In this document: piece after piece, positions 1 to 8,399 of the stretch
How positions within the stretch are numbered: position 1 is the stretch's first letter
Layout: each line of letters opens with the position of its first letter
From: an uncultured Pirellula sp.
Lineage (GTDB): Bacteria > Planctomycetota > Planctomycetia > Pirellulales > Pirellulaceae
Assembly: GCA_903930765.1 (NCBI GenBank)
Contig: CAIYZV010000011.1
Coordinates: forward strand, 1 to 38,976
DNA: 38,976 bases
Direction: 5' to 3'
Program-made: the position numbers and the translations under genes
The notes under the pieces: generated by a model
Databases searched by the model: none
Told to the model about the DNA's origin: nothing
Seen by the model: only the letters and a program-made list of their open reading frames with translations

Positions 1-527
1 GAGGTCGCATCCAGCGGATGAGCAACCTAACGTGTATTGATGACAGCCAGTAGGGGATAACAAATATAGAGAGTATCCACGATGGTATGGGGGAATCCAA
101 GACCCATGGGAGCCGATCAACGCCCTTGTTCCTTTCGTTTTCGTAAGGGTAACCCCATGTTCATGTGGGAGGCTTGGGAAGAAAAAACGGCTTGAAAACG
201 AAACACTCGATACGGAGTGGTGTTTGAATCAGTGTCTCGAGGCGATGCTTTTCAGGAAGTGTTGCACCGGCGGCAAGTTATCGTTGCTCGCTTCCAAGCA
301 AGCAACGCTAGCAAAAACGAACCGCACGAAAGTTAGTGGCTCTCGTGCGGTTCTGACCAAAGCCTCTGCGCTGTAACAGGGGAAATGGCTGCGCCTAGTT
401 TAGTGCCAACAGATTGCTTGGATCAAGCGTTTCTTGGGTGGGGGCAGTTCGTTTTCCGAAGTCCGCATCGGAGTGCGGGAACGCGAGGGGTTCGAGCCAC
501 GAACGGATCAACCGGGGTGGCTAGCCA
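1..527. other. Non-coding left edge with two strong hairpins
   Basis: I see no convincing gene here. Two adjacent hairpins are visible. One lies at about 282-307 (CGTTGCT pairing with AGCAACG, with GCTT/AAGC inside). The other is an 11-bp perfect stem, GAACCGCACGA at 319-329 with TCGTGCGGTTC at 343-353, around a 13-nt loop. The stretch from 1 to about 210 and the hairpin tail faintly recall the non-coding parts of a bacterial group II intron. The 34-nt domain V with its two-base bulge and GNRA tetraloop is not present in recognisable form, so I do not call an intron. An unidentified structured RNA, an intron remnant or plain intergenic DNA are all possible. Confidence 0.3.
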
Positions 528-1295
528 ATGCGGCGCGTTTTGCAAAAAATTCTGATGACCGTTTTGGGTCTGTTGGGGATCGGTTCCTCGCTTGCCGTTT
601 TTGCGACTCCCTTTTTGCGACCCGAAGAGGCCGGCGTCAGATTGGAGCAATTCAAGGCTGTTGCGGCCAGTTTCGCGGCCAACGACCATTTCCCAGTCGG
701 TCGAGCGAACCGATTCGTGCATGCGATTACGACGCATAGTATTGATCGTCGGATCATGCTTCGAGAGAACTGGGTGCAGTGGTTCCTAGGGCAGTTCTAT
801 CCCCCTCTTCTCAGGATTCAGAATCCCTTGCGCATCGTGGAGGGGGGGGCCGGAGACTGCTCCGAACGTGTCGCCGTCCTGCAGTGGATTGCTAGGCAAT
901 CCAAGTGCCCGACCCGAATTGTTGGGCTAGGTGGGCACGTCGTATTGGAAGTTTTCGCGAAAGGCAAATGGGTCGCTGCAGACCCAGACTATGGAATCAC
1001 CTTTTCGACCGACGTGAAAACGTTGACCCATGGAGGAGCCAAGTACGTGGCATGGCAACTGCAACGATCAGGGGTCGGTGAACCAACGATCGAGAACTAC
1101 CTTTCGATCCTTCAGTCGTCCGAAGACAACATTTCCATGGGAGTCAATGAACCACTCAGCCCCCGATTGAAAGTCCTCGAGGAATGGTGCGAGATTGCTC
1201 GGGTGTCACTACCGTGGTTTTTCTTTGGGATGTTCTTGATCGTTCCGTTGGCATGGCCAAGCCAACGCTTGGCTTTGGCAGATTCGAAGCGGTGA
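528..1295 (+). CDS. Transglutaminase-like membrane-anchored protein
   Basis: A 255-residue protein with a hydrophobic N-terminal segment (about residues 7-29), a central transglutaminase-like region and a second hydrophobic segment near residues 229-243. The papain-like triad is visible in order: Cys111 in GDCSERV, His137 in GGHVVLEV and Asp152 in ADPDYG. This is the usual arrangement of the transglutaminase-like fold, whose members act as proteases, cross-linkers or amide hydrolases. The substrate cannot be told from sequence. The two hydrophobic ends suggest the catalytic domain is exposed outside the cytoplasmic membrane. The ATG follows GGGGTGG at 514-520, which supports the start. It has no close operon partner: the next gene starts 263 bp later. 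Confidence 0.75.
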   Translation: MRRVLQKILMTVLGLLGIGSSLAVFATPFLRPEEAGVRLEQFKAVAASFAANDHFPVGRANRFVHAITTHSIDRRIMLRENWVQWFLGQFYPPLLRIQNPLRIVEGGAGDCSERVAVLQWIARQSKCPTRIVGLGGHVVLEVFAKGKWVAADPDYGITFSTDVKTLTHGGAKYVAWQLQRSGVGEPTIENYLSILQSSEDNISMGVNEPLSPRLKVLEEWCEIARVSLPWFFFGMFLIVPLAWPSQRLALADSKR

Positions 1296-1558
1296 GCATT
1301 TTCGCCCACGTGCCCGGAGCCTGTTCTAGAGGGCTTGGATGCGTTTCATAGCGATTTTCTCGGCATTCTTTGCGTTACGGATGCTGCTTTGAACCCCTGT
1401 TGATGGGATACACCCAGGGGAGTGAGGGACTTTCGGAGCCCGATTCCAGAGGTTAGGATTTTCCGAAACATGGTGTTGGCGGTAGATGGCGTTGGCGGTG
1501 TACCGTGCAAGCCATCGCGTGGTTCCTTGGATTCCGCAGAAAATGAGCGAGAGGTCTT

Positions 1559-3637
1559 ATGTCAATTCGATTCGGTGCGTGGTTGGAAAGACGAACGGCA
1601 TGGGTTTCCCAAAGTGCTTTGGTGGCAGGATTGGGCTTCGGTTTGATCGTTGCCGGCCATGCGATTGGACAAGAGCGGGGAACTGCGAAGGGAGTCTCGG
1701 GGGTCGAAAAGGCGAACTTCAGCACGACGATCAAGGCTGACGAGGACTTCTTTCGGTTCGTGAACGACACGTGGCTTACAACCACAGAGATTCCAGCCGA
1801 TCAATCCAACTATGGATCGTTTACGGTTTTGGATATTGAGACGAAGGCGGCCATCCGCGAGATCATCGAAAAGGCGGGTCGATCGGAGTCGCCATCTCCA
1901 ATCGCTAAGCAAGTCGGCGATTTTTATCGTTCCTACACCGATTTAGAAGCCCGCAATGCGGCGGGAATAACCCCGGTTGTCCCCGCTGTTCAAGAGATCC
2001 GTGCGATCTTGAACAAGCCGATGTTGTTGGCATACGCCGGTCAGTTATCTCGACGCGGTGTCGCAAGTTTCTTCGGTGTTGGAATCGAACCCGACGCCCG
2101 ACGTTCGGATCAGTATGCGGTGTATGTCGGTCAAGACGGCACATCGCTGCCGGATCGCGATTACTACCTTTTGGACGAACCGCAGTACGTGGAGATTCGC
2201 AAGGCGTATGTCGCATTCGTGGCGGAAATGCTCGGAAAGATCGGTTGGGAAAACTCCGAAAAAGCAGCCCAGGATATCGTCGCGTTGGAGACAAAATTTG
2301 CGGCATGCCAATGGGATAAGGTCGCATTGCGCGATCCGGTGAAGGCCTACAACAAGCTCGAGGCGGCCAAGTTTGCTGCCGACCATCCTGGACTTCATTG
2401 GAATGCCTATGCGGAGTTTGTCGGCATCCCCGAAGTGAAGGAACTCATCGTCGGGCAGCCGAGTTTCTTCGAAGAAGCGCAAAAGATTCTCGAAGAAACG
2501 CCAATCGATACATTGAAGGCCTATCTGGCCTTTCAAGTCATCGATACCTATGCGCCGGTTTTGACGGAAGAGATTGAGAAGATCCATTTCAACTTTCACG
2601 AAACCACCCTCAGCGGAGTTGCGGAACAAGAGCCATTGTGGCGGCGCGGGGTCGACGCCTGTAATGCAATGCTAGGGATGCCTGTTGGCCAACTGTACGT
2701 GGAAAAGCATTTCAGTCCCAAGGCCAAAGAACGCATGAACGAGTTGGTGGGTAACTTGCTCAAGGCATTCTCGGAACGCATCGATCAATTGCCATGGATG
2801 GGGAATGGAACCAAGGCACAGGCGCGTGAGAAATTGTCCAAGTTTACGCCGAAGATCGGGTACCCAGATAAATGGAAGGACTACTCTTCGGTGTCGATTG
2901 ACGGCAAGAACGTTGTTGGCAATTTGACCAGGATCGCCGAGTTCGAGCATACGTACGCGATCGGTAAATTGGGCAAACCCATCGATCGGACGGAGTGGTA
3001 CATGCCACCGCAAACCGTCAATGCGTACTACAACCCGTTGATGAACGAGATCGGATTCCCTGCTGCGATTCTCCAGCCCCCCTTCTTCAATCTAGAGGCC
3101 GATGATGCGATCAATTACGGCGGCATCGGAGCGGTGATCGGGCATGAAATCAGCCATGGGTTCGACGACTCTGGAAGCAAGTTCGATGGACAAGGCAACC
3201 TGAGGAATTGGTGGACGGCCAATGATGAAAGCGAGTTCGAAAAACGATCGCAGCAATTGGTTTCTCAGTACGATGCTTACCAACCGATCCCGGGGATGAA
3301 TCTCAGCGGTAAATTCACGTTGGGGGAAAACATCGGGGATCTCGGCGGATTGAGTGTCGCCTACACCGCTTACAAGCTGTCGCTCGATGGCAAGCCTTCG
3401 CCAGTTATTGACGATTATACGGGGGAGCAACGCTTCTTCATTGGTTGGGCTCAGGTGTGGCGTCGCAAGTACCGCGAAGCGGAAATGCGAAAGAGGATCA
3501 AAACCGATCCGCACTCGCCCAGCCAATACCGATGCAACGGAATCGTATCCAACCTTGACGGATTCTATGATGCCTTTGACGTCAAATCCGGTTCGGCAAT
3601 GTTCATCGCTCCCGAAAAGCGCGTTCGAATCTGGTAA
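1559..3637 (+). CDS. M13 family zinc metallopeptidase (neprilysin/PepO-like), secreted
   Basis: A 692-residue protein of the length typical for M13 endopeptidases. The N-terminus is basic, then hydrophobic (about residues 20-36), ending near GHAIGQ, consistent with a signal peptide and an extracytoplasmic enzyme. The zinc site is complete: HEISH at residues 529-533 supplies two His ligands and the catalytic Glu530, and GENIGD at 589-594 supplies the third ligand Glu590 and the supporting Asp594. NAYYNP upstream and the C-terminal sequence ending RVRIW are also family hallmarks. Family members cleave oligopeptides of up to about 40 residues. The start is preceded by GAGAGG. The gene is monocistronic as far as can be seen, and the remnant of a GGDEF protein begins almost at its stop codon. 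Confidence 0.93.
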   Translation: MSIRFGAWLERRTAWVSQSALVAGLGFGLIVAGHAIGQERGTAKGVSGVEKANFSTTIKADEDFFRFVNDTWLTTTEIPADQSNYGSFTVLDIETKAAIREIIEKAGRSESPSPIAKQVGDFYRSYTDLEARNAAGITPVVPAVQEIRAILNKPMLLAYAGQLSRRGVASFFGVGIEPDARRSDQYAVYVGQDGTSLPDRDYYLLDEPQYVEIRKAYVAFVAEMLGKIGWENSEKAAQDIVALETKFAACQWDKVALRDPVKAYNKLEAAKFAADHPGLHWNAYAEFVGIPEVKELIVGQPSFFEEAQKILEETPIDTLKAYLAFQVIDTYAPVLTEEIEKIHFNFHETTLSGVAEQEPLWRRGVDACNAMLGMPVGQLYVEKHFSPKAKERMNELVGNLLKAFSERIDQLPWMGNGTKAQAREKLSKFTPKIGYPDKWKDYSSVSIDGKNVVGNLTRIAEFEHTYAIGKLGKPIDRTEWYMPPQTVNAYYNPLMNEIGFPAAILQPPFFNLEADDAINYGGIGAVIGHEISHGFDDSGSKFDGQGNLRNWWTANDESEFEKRSQQLVSQYDAYQPIPGMNLSGKFTLGENIGDLGGLSVAYTAYKLSLDGKPSPVIDDYTGEQRFFIGWAQVWRRKYREAEMRKRIKTDPHSPSQYRCNGIVSNLDGFYDAFDVKSGSAMFIAPEKRVRIW

Positions 3638-3651
3638 GCCTTTATCGCCTT

Positions 3652-3982
3652 GGCTGCCGTTTGGTTAGGTTCCTTCGCGACATGTACTTGCTCCCACGTT
3701 ACGGTGGCGAAGTGTACGCTGCGGTGCTCCCTGGGATCGACTTGGAGCACCCTCGATTGGCTGCGGAACGGATTCACTCTGCGGTGGAGCCGGAGGAGAT
3801 GTGGAGCCGGAGGAGATGTGGAGCCGGAGGAGATTCCGTGGGATAATCTCAAACTGTCAGCGACGGTGAGCGTGGGTGTTTCCAAAGCGAACAAATTGGA
3901 TGCACCCGATTCGGTTTCAAAGCAGGCCGATTCGGCGTTGTACGACGCCAAGCGAGCCGGAAGGAATCGTTGTTTCTTCTGA
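3652..3982 (+). pseudogene. Broken C-terminal half of a GGDEF (diguanylate cyclase) domain
   Basis: Reading from about 3652 gives RDMYLLPRYGGE followed by VYAAVLPGIDLEHP, which aligns with the RDxxxRYGGEEF core and following strand of GGDEF domains. After a frame change near 3800 the reading continues as LKLSATVSVGVSKAN and ADSALYDAKRAGRNRCFF, the domain's normal end. The half carrying the N-terminal strands and the DxxD/N metal and nucleotide site is absent; homology begins within about 20 bp of the upstream stop codon. GGEEF appears as GGEVY, as if one codon were lost. The frame change is caused by three exact copies of a 17-bp unit (3784-3834). With a single copy the two halves read through. 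A working cyclase cannot be made from this DNA. Confidence 0.8.
3784..3834. repeat. 17-bp direct repeat, three exact tandem copies
   Basis: The unit GTGGAGCCGGAGGAGAT occurs at 3784-3800, 3801-3817 and 3818-3834 without a mismatch. It lies inside the GGDEF remnant. Because 17 is not a multiple of three, the two extra copies (34 bp) shift the reading frame. One or four copies would keep it. Confidence 0.97.
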
Positions 3983-4134
3983 GAGTGCGGCAACGATAGT
4001 TCCGAGCAAATTCTTGGTGCGAGTGGTTCGCTGACTCGAAGCGGCATTGGCAATTCAAGCGAACTCACGAACTCATTTGACTTTGCCGACGGTAACTTTG
4101 TTCTTCCAGAGATGTTGATTCCGTTGTGTTTCGA

Positions 4135-4824
4135 TCAACGTCTCATGGATTGCGATTCGTTTTTTCCTGCGGTTAGCTCGAAGGAGCGGCTAGCGGTCGT
4201 CGAAGGAATCTGGATGAGTGTTTCGCTCGTACCTGTGTGTTGCTTGATTTGGTCCGCAACGGAGCCTGACAATACGGGGCCGCTTCCCATCATCGTCCAG
4301 TGCTGATGATCGCTGCGGGCAAGGCTGAAGCCGGAGTTGATTACGGGCTGCTTGGACTTTGTGTCGGTGGCCACCAAAACCAATTTGGCGGTCCCCATCG
4401 CTTTCTTTCGCTCATAAACGTTGACTTTAGGAATGCTGCCCATAATTCCAAGTGGGATTTCAGGGGAGCCGACGGTGAGGTCGGTCCGGTCGGTCCCCAC
4501 CCCGCCCGATGCAATCTCTAGCAGAATGTCCGCTTCGTCGGGTTTATCCATCAGTTCGCAGTGATTCGCTAACAGCTTCGAGCGTGTCGTCAGGATGATG
4601 TAGTTCTTGTCGACGCAGTCGAGCAAATCGGTTTTGAGATGGACTTTGGCGCCGGCGATGGGGCGAAAATCAACTTTGGCCAACGACTGGTCGATCGCGC
4701 TGCTGATGAGGAGTTGCTCAAGTCCGGTTCGAGAGGTATCGGACTCTTTCATCGAGGAGCAACCAAGGATAGAAGCGTTTAGGCTGGCGATCACGAGGGC
4801 AAACCATGAATTTCGGCGAATCAT
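4135..4824 (-). CDS. Lipoprotein resembling planctomycete DUF6655 proteins
   Basis: A 229-residue protein beginning MIRRNSWFAL. The signal sequence ends in a lipobox-like SILGC, with Cys22 as the probable lipidated residue, so it should be a membrane-anchored lipoprotein. The following part (EQLLISSAIDQSL, then VDFRPIAGAKVHL) matches my memory of the DUF6655 family of planctomycete lipoproteins, whose role is unknown. A longer reading from an ATG at 4857 would put charged residues before the signal peptide, so I prefer 4824. No strong ribosome-binding site precedes it. It is transcribed towards the GGDEF remnant, and its neighbours give no hint of function. Confidence 0.72.
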   Translation of the reverse strand: MIRRNSWFALVIASLNASILGCSSMKESDTSRTGLEQLLISSAIDQSLAKVDFRPIAGAKVHLKTDLLDCVDKNYIILTTRSKLLANHCELMDKPDEADILLEIASGGVGTDRTDLTVGSPEIPLGIMGSIPKVNVYERKKAMGTAKLVLVATDTKSKQPVINSGFSLARSDHQHWTMMGSGPVLSGSVADQIKQHTGTSETLIQIPSTTASRSFELTAGKNESQSMRR

Positions 4825-4977
4825 TTTTCTTGGATCCCTGGAATGAACGGAGAGCAAGCGGAGAAAATATCGCTTGGTCGCAGTGGCTCAACAAGCGGCA
4901 TTGAATCGCCGTTTCTCATCCCAGGTTTGCTGGGATGCGTCAAGATTACAACATGGGAATGCCGTTCGAAGTCCCGA

Positions 4978-5009
4978 ATTTCGACCCCTTGCGATTTCGA
5001 CCCCTTGCG
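4978..5009. repeat. 16-bp tandem duplication
   Basis: ATTTCGACCCCTTGCG occurs twice in a row, at 4978-4993 and 4994-5009, without mismatch, in intergenic DNA. Confidence 0.95.
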
Positions 5010-5467
5010 CTTTGCTGTGTACCAGCTCGCGGTGTCGTTTTATCGCGATGTGTCCATCTCGCTATTTCGGGAATATCACGTGGTCGGCGTTGAGCGTCGA
5101 AAGGAAATCAACCCCAGAATCAACTGGGCGAGACATTCAGGGATTGAAAACCGCTGCGATGGCTAGCAAACGACCATGAATCTCGAGGAAAATGGCCGTT
5201 AAAAAATGTTTGGTTCTATTTTCCGCGAGGCAGTCAGGAATCTCGACTCTCGAGTACTGAGGGCGTTTTGGGAATTTCTTCGATCGGAATGGGTTGCGTA
5301 GATTTTGCCGATGGCGTGCGGCAACCTATCGGTTTTCGTAAGCTTTTACAACGTATTTGCGTGAAGGTCGCTGATGGTTCGGCACGCCGTCGCTGGGAGT
5401 GGATCGCATTTTGCTTGAGGCGGGAGGGGGCGAAGGAAAAAAGCGTGCCAAAGCCGTCAATTAACCC

Positions 5468-5497
5468 TTGCAGAGATTGGCTGGCTGTGGGTACACT
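5468..5497 (+). promoter_or_regulatory. Possible sigma-70 type promoter of the rpsM operon
   Basis: TTGCAG (5468-5473) and TACACT (5492-5497) are separated by 18 bp and lie 111 bp before rpsM. Each differs from the bacterial consensus at two positions. This is pattern matching only; planctomycete promoters are poorly characterised. Confidence 0.4.
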
Positions 5498-5608
5498 TTT
5501 GGGCTTCGCAGACCCAACGGCTTGGGTTTGCTCCCCATTTGTGGGTAAGAAGAGATTTCTGTCGTTTTTATAAATCCCAGTCGGGAAAAGGTTTAGGAGT
5601 AGGCACGT

Positions 5609-5992
5609 ATGCCGCGTCTTCTCGGTGTCGACATTCCCAACGACAAACAGGTCGTTTATTCACTTCAATACTTGTACGGCGTTGGACCGGCCATTGCTCG
5701 GGATGCGTGTGTCAAGACGAAGATCAATCCGGCCAAAAAGGCTCGTGAGTTGGACGAGGACGAGTTGAGCCGTTTGGCTAGCTTGCTCGAGCGTGACTTT
5801 ACGGTCGAGGGTCCATTGCGACGCCAGGTAGGCCAAGCGATTCACCGATTGCGTGAAATCAAGTGCTACCGCGGCATGCGCCACAAACTTGGCTTGCCAG
5901 TTCGTGGTCAGCGAACCCGAACGAACGCTCGGACTCGAAAGGGGCCTCGGAAGACGGTTGCTGGCAAGAAGGGGGTCAAGGACTTGCGATAG
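5609..5992 (+). CDS. rpsM: 30S ribosomal protein S13
   Basis: A 127-residue protein matching S13 along its whole length. It opens with MPRLLGVDIPNDK, has the helix-hairpin-helix segment YGVGPAIARD and ends in the basic RNA-binding tail with GLPVRGQRTRTNARTRKG. S13 sits in the head of the small subunit and contacts the P-site tRNA and protein S19. A good ribosome-binding site (AGGAGT) precedes the ATG. It is the first gene of rpsM-rpsK-rpoA-rplQ, and the next gene starts 136 bp later, a wider gap than usual for this operon. Confidence 0.98.
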   Translation: MPRLLGVDIPNDKQVVYSLQYLYGVGPAIARDACVKTKINPAKKARELDEDELSRLASLLERDFTVEGPLRRQVGQAIHRLREIKCYRGMRHKLGLPVRGQRTRTNARTRKGPRKTVAGKKGVKDLR

Positions 5993-6128
5993 TCCTCGAC
6001 GCGGCTTGACGGGAGAACCTGCGTTTGGCCTGGATCGATCGGTTTGGAATGCTGGTCGGTCGCTAGGAAGGTCAGCGTGGGTCGAAGGATTTGAATCAGC
6101 TTTAGCAAGTTAAATAAAACAGAATATC

Positions 6129-6536
6129 GTGGCGAAACAACAACAAAACAAACAAGACGCGGCTAACAAGCGGCGCAAAATTCGGCGTAATGTCACGTCG
6201 GCGATCGCGTTCGTCAAGGCGACCTTCAACAACACGCAAGTGACGATCACCGATACCAAGGGTGACACGATTTGTTGGGCGAGTGCGGGAACGTGTGGGT
6301 TTAAAGGTTCGCGGAAGAGCACGCCGTTTGCTGGTCAGATGGCGGCCCAGCAAGCTGCTGAAAAGGCTGCGAAGTACGGGGTCAAGGAAATCGAGGTTCG
6401 CGTGAAGGGACCGGGTTCTGGCCGCGAATCGGCGATCACCGCGTTGCAAGCTGCCGGGATCACCGTCAAGCTCATTGAAGATACAACGCCGATTCCCCAC
6501 AACGGATGCCGACCTCGCAAGCGGCGACGAGTCTAG
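6129..6536 (+). CDS. rpsK: 30S ribosomal protein S11
   Basis: A 135-residue S11 protein. Diagnostic parts are [35 protein letters not shown] and the C-terminal block with [27 protein letters not shown] and RRV. S11 forms the platform of the 30S subunit near the mRNA exit channel. The start is GTG at 6129, reading VAKQQQNKQ. No Shine-Dalgarno sequence is visible; the preceding bases are A/T-rich (TTAAATAAAACAG). The N-terminal tail is lysine- and glutamine-rich. It is followed by a 202-bp spacer before rpoA in which no rpsD (S4) is present. Confidence 0.98.
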   Translation: MAKQQQNKQDAANKRRKIRRNVTSAIAFVKATFNNTQVTITDTKGDTICWASAGTCGFKGSRKSTPFAGQMAAQQAAEKAAKYGVKEIEVRVKGPGSGRESAITALQAAGITVKLIEDTTPIPHNGCRPRKRRRV

Positions 6537-6541
6537 GTTGC

Positions 6542-6573
6542 ACCGTGGAATGGGGCGACCGTGGAATGGGGCG
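6542..6573. repeat. 16-bp tandem duplication between rpsK and rpoA
   Basis: ACCGTGGAATGGGGCG occurs at 6542-6557 and again at 6558-6573 without mismatch, just after the rpsK stop codon. Confidence 0.95.
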
Positions 6574-6738
6574 TTCGGGCGAGCTTTTTGGTTTTGTGAA
6601 ACGAAGAGCGAGTCTCGGTGCCTTGCAAATTCGGCGGGCCGGCTGGGTTGGCTTGCCGAGTGTGGCTCGGGGATGATTTAGCGATGGCGAATGTTTGGAA
6701 GCACAGTTTCGAATTGGAATTTACTCGGAGTTAATCAT

Positions 6739-7725
6739 ATGCACGTTCGTTGGCGTGGTTTAGAGCTGCCCAGCCAAGTCAGCGTTGATAGAGCAACGTT
6801 GACCTCCAGTTATGGCAAGTTTACGGCGGAGCCTTTCGAGCGCGGTTTCGGCGCAACGATTGGCAACAGTCTGCGTCGAGTGCTTTTGTCCAGTTTGGAA
6901 GGAAGTGCGATCACTCAGATCAAGATCCGTGGTGCTCAGCACGAGTTCAGCTCGATCCCGAATGTCTTGGAAGACGTCACCGAGATCGTTTTGAATGTAA
7001 AGTCGTTGGTGGTAAAGAATCACAGCGAGAACACGCGTGTTCTGACCATCATGCGGAGCAAAGCGGGTCCGATCACCGGGGCTGACGTTCAGACGGACTC
7101 CGACGTCGAGATCATCAATCGAGACCACGTGATCGCCACGTTGACCGGCGATACCGATTTCATGATGGAAATGGTTGTCGAGAATGGTCGAGGATACGTG
7201 CCTGCATCCGAACACAGTTCGGGAGACCATGAAATCGGCATTATCCCCGTCGACGCGGTATACAGCCCTGTCGTCCGGGTCCGATATACGGTCGAAGAGA
7301 CACGCGTTGGGCAAAAGACCAACTACGATCGGTTGATCATTGAGATTTGGACCGATGGGTCGTTGCAGCCTGAGTTGGCGATGGTCGAAGGGGCAAAGAT
7401 CCTTCGCAAGCACTTGAATCCGTTCGTGCAATCGAACGAGTTGGGCCGTCAAGTCCACGCCGTGGCACGTGGCGGTCCTGGAAGTGCCGAAGCGCAATTG
7501 GAAGCCAAGCTGAACATGCTGGTGAACGATTTGAAGCTTTCGGTTCGAGCGAACAATTGCTTGGAGAGCGAAGGCATTCGCTACGTTCGAGATCTGGTCC
7601 AACGAACGGAAGACCAGCTTTTGGAAGTGCGAAACTTTGGAGAAACGACCCTTTCCGAAGTTCGCGAAAAGCTCTCTGCGATCGGATTGCATCTCGGGAT
7701 GCGAATTCCGTCGTCGATGCGTTAG
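6739..7725 (+). CDS. rpoA: DNA-directed RNA polymerase subunit alpha
   Basis: A 328-residue alpha subunit of normal length. The N-terminal assembly domain shows [17 protein letters not shown] and the [13 protein letters not shown] block used in dimerisation and in binding beta and beta-prime. The C-terminal domain (from about residue 250) has [19 protein letters not shown] and [19 protein letters not shown], the helix-hairpin-helix that contacts UP elements and activators. I chose the ATG at 6739 because CGGAG lies at 6726-6730. An upstream in-frame start at 6691 would add 16 residues unlike the family. It stands between rpsK and rplQ, the normal order except that rpsD is missing. Confidence 0.98.
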   Translation: MHVRWRGLELPSQVSVDRATLTSSYGKFTAEPFERGFGATIGNSLRRVLLSSLEGSAITQIKIRGAQHEFSSIPNVLEDVTEIVLNVKSLVVKNHSENTRVLTIMRSKAGPITGADVQTDSDVEIINRDHVIATLTGDTDFMMEMVVENGRGYVPASEHSSGDHEIGIIPVDAVYSPVVRVRYTVEETRVGQKTNYDRLIIEIWTDGSLQPELAMVEGAKILRKHLNPFVQSNELGRQVHAVARGGPGSAEAQLEAKLNMLVNDLKLSVRANNCLESEGIRYVRDLVQRTEDQLLEVRNFGETTLSEVREKLSAIGLHLGMRIPSSMR

Positions 7726-7774
7726 GCGTTCATTTAAACTTTTAGATTTTTGAAAACTGTTGGACTGATAAATC

Positions 7775-8341
7775 ATGAGACACTTACGTAAAGGTCGCGT
7801 GCTCGGGCGGAGCCCATCCCATCGAAAAGCGCTCTTCCGAAATTTGGCATCGGCGATTTTCTTGACCGAACGTGAAACCACCGAATTGGATACCAACGCA
7901 CCGAAGGTGCCTGGACGGATCATCACCACGATTGAAAAGGCGAAGGAAATTCGCCCGATCGTCGAAAAGTGCATCACGATCGCTCGCAAGGGGTTGGCTG
8001 CCGAAGCCGAGGCGACTCAGTTCGCCACCACCGCGGAACGAAATAGTGAAGAGTGGAAGAAATGGCGAAAGAGTGAAGCATGGCAGAAGTGGGCACAAGC
8101 TCGTTCGCCAGGCGTTACCGCACGTCGTCGCGTTCTCACCATGCTCGGTGACAAAGAAGCGGTTCGCGTGTTGTTCGACAAGGTTGCTCCGCGGTTTACC
8201 GACCGGCCAGGTGGGTACACTCGGATCATGCGTTTGGCAAAGCCACGCGTTGGCGACAACGGCACCCGTGCGATCCTTGAGTTTGTAGGTAAGAACGATC
8301 GAGTGTCGAAAAAGTCCAGCAAGCCAGCGTTCGAAGGCTAG
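7775..8341 (+). CDS. rplQ: 50S ribosomal protein L17, extended form
   Basis: A 188-residue protein. The start (MRHLRKGRVLGRSPSHRKAL) and the block ending GGYTRIMRLAKPRVGDN are clear L17. Typical bacterial L17 is about 115-130 residues. The excess is a central insertion at about residues 80-115, rich in Trp, Lys and Glu (SEEWKKWRKSEAWQKW), together with a short C-terminal tail. I recall longer L17 in other planctomycetes but have not aligned them. L17 lies at the exit side of the large subunit. The gene closes the operon and is followed by a strong terminator. Confidence 0.96.
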   Translation: MRHLRKGRVLGRSPSHRKALFRNLASAIFLTERETTELDTNAPKVPGRIITTIEKAKEIRPIVEKCITIARKGLAAEAEATQFATTAERNSEEWKKWRKSEAWQKWAQARSPGVTARRRVLTMLGDKEAVRVLFDKVAPRFTDRPGGYTRIMRLAKPRVGDNGTRAILEFVGKNDRVSKKSSKPAFEG

Positions 8342-8374
8342 TGGCTGTCGCTCGACGCGAACCTAATGATTGAG

Positions 8375-8399
8375 AACGCCGGGGCAACCCGGCGTTTTT
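8375..8399 (+). terminator. Rho-independent terminator after rplQ
   Basis: A 9-bp stem, AACGCCGGG (8375-8383) with CCCGGCGTT (8388-8396), closed by a GCAA tetraloop. The right arm runs into five T residues (8395-8399), with five more at 8402-8406. Confidence 0.9.

Larger units (their letters stand above)
4825..5608. other. 784-bp intergenic region upstream of the ribosomal protein operon
   Basis: No convincing gene. rpmJ, which often precedes rpsM, is not here in any frame I could read. The stretch contains a 16-bp tandem duplication (4978-5009) and, close to rpsM, a promoter-like pair (5468-5497) followed by two small hairpins: ACCCAA-CGGC-TTGGGT at 5512-5527 and CCCA-TTTG-TGGG at 5534-5545. 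The rpsM ribosome-binding site AGGAGT lies just before the ATG. Confidence 0.6.

Noticed and set aside
319-353. Group II intron domain V
   Set aside because: The stem is 11 bp perfect with a 13-nt loop. The conserved two-base bulge, the catalytic triad placement and the GNRA loop are not present.
6760-7989. A 409-codon minus-strand open frame across rpoA
   Set aside because: It lies opposite rpoA and rplQ, which are unmistakable, and its translation resembles no protein.
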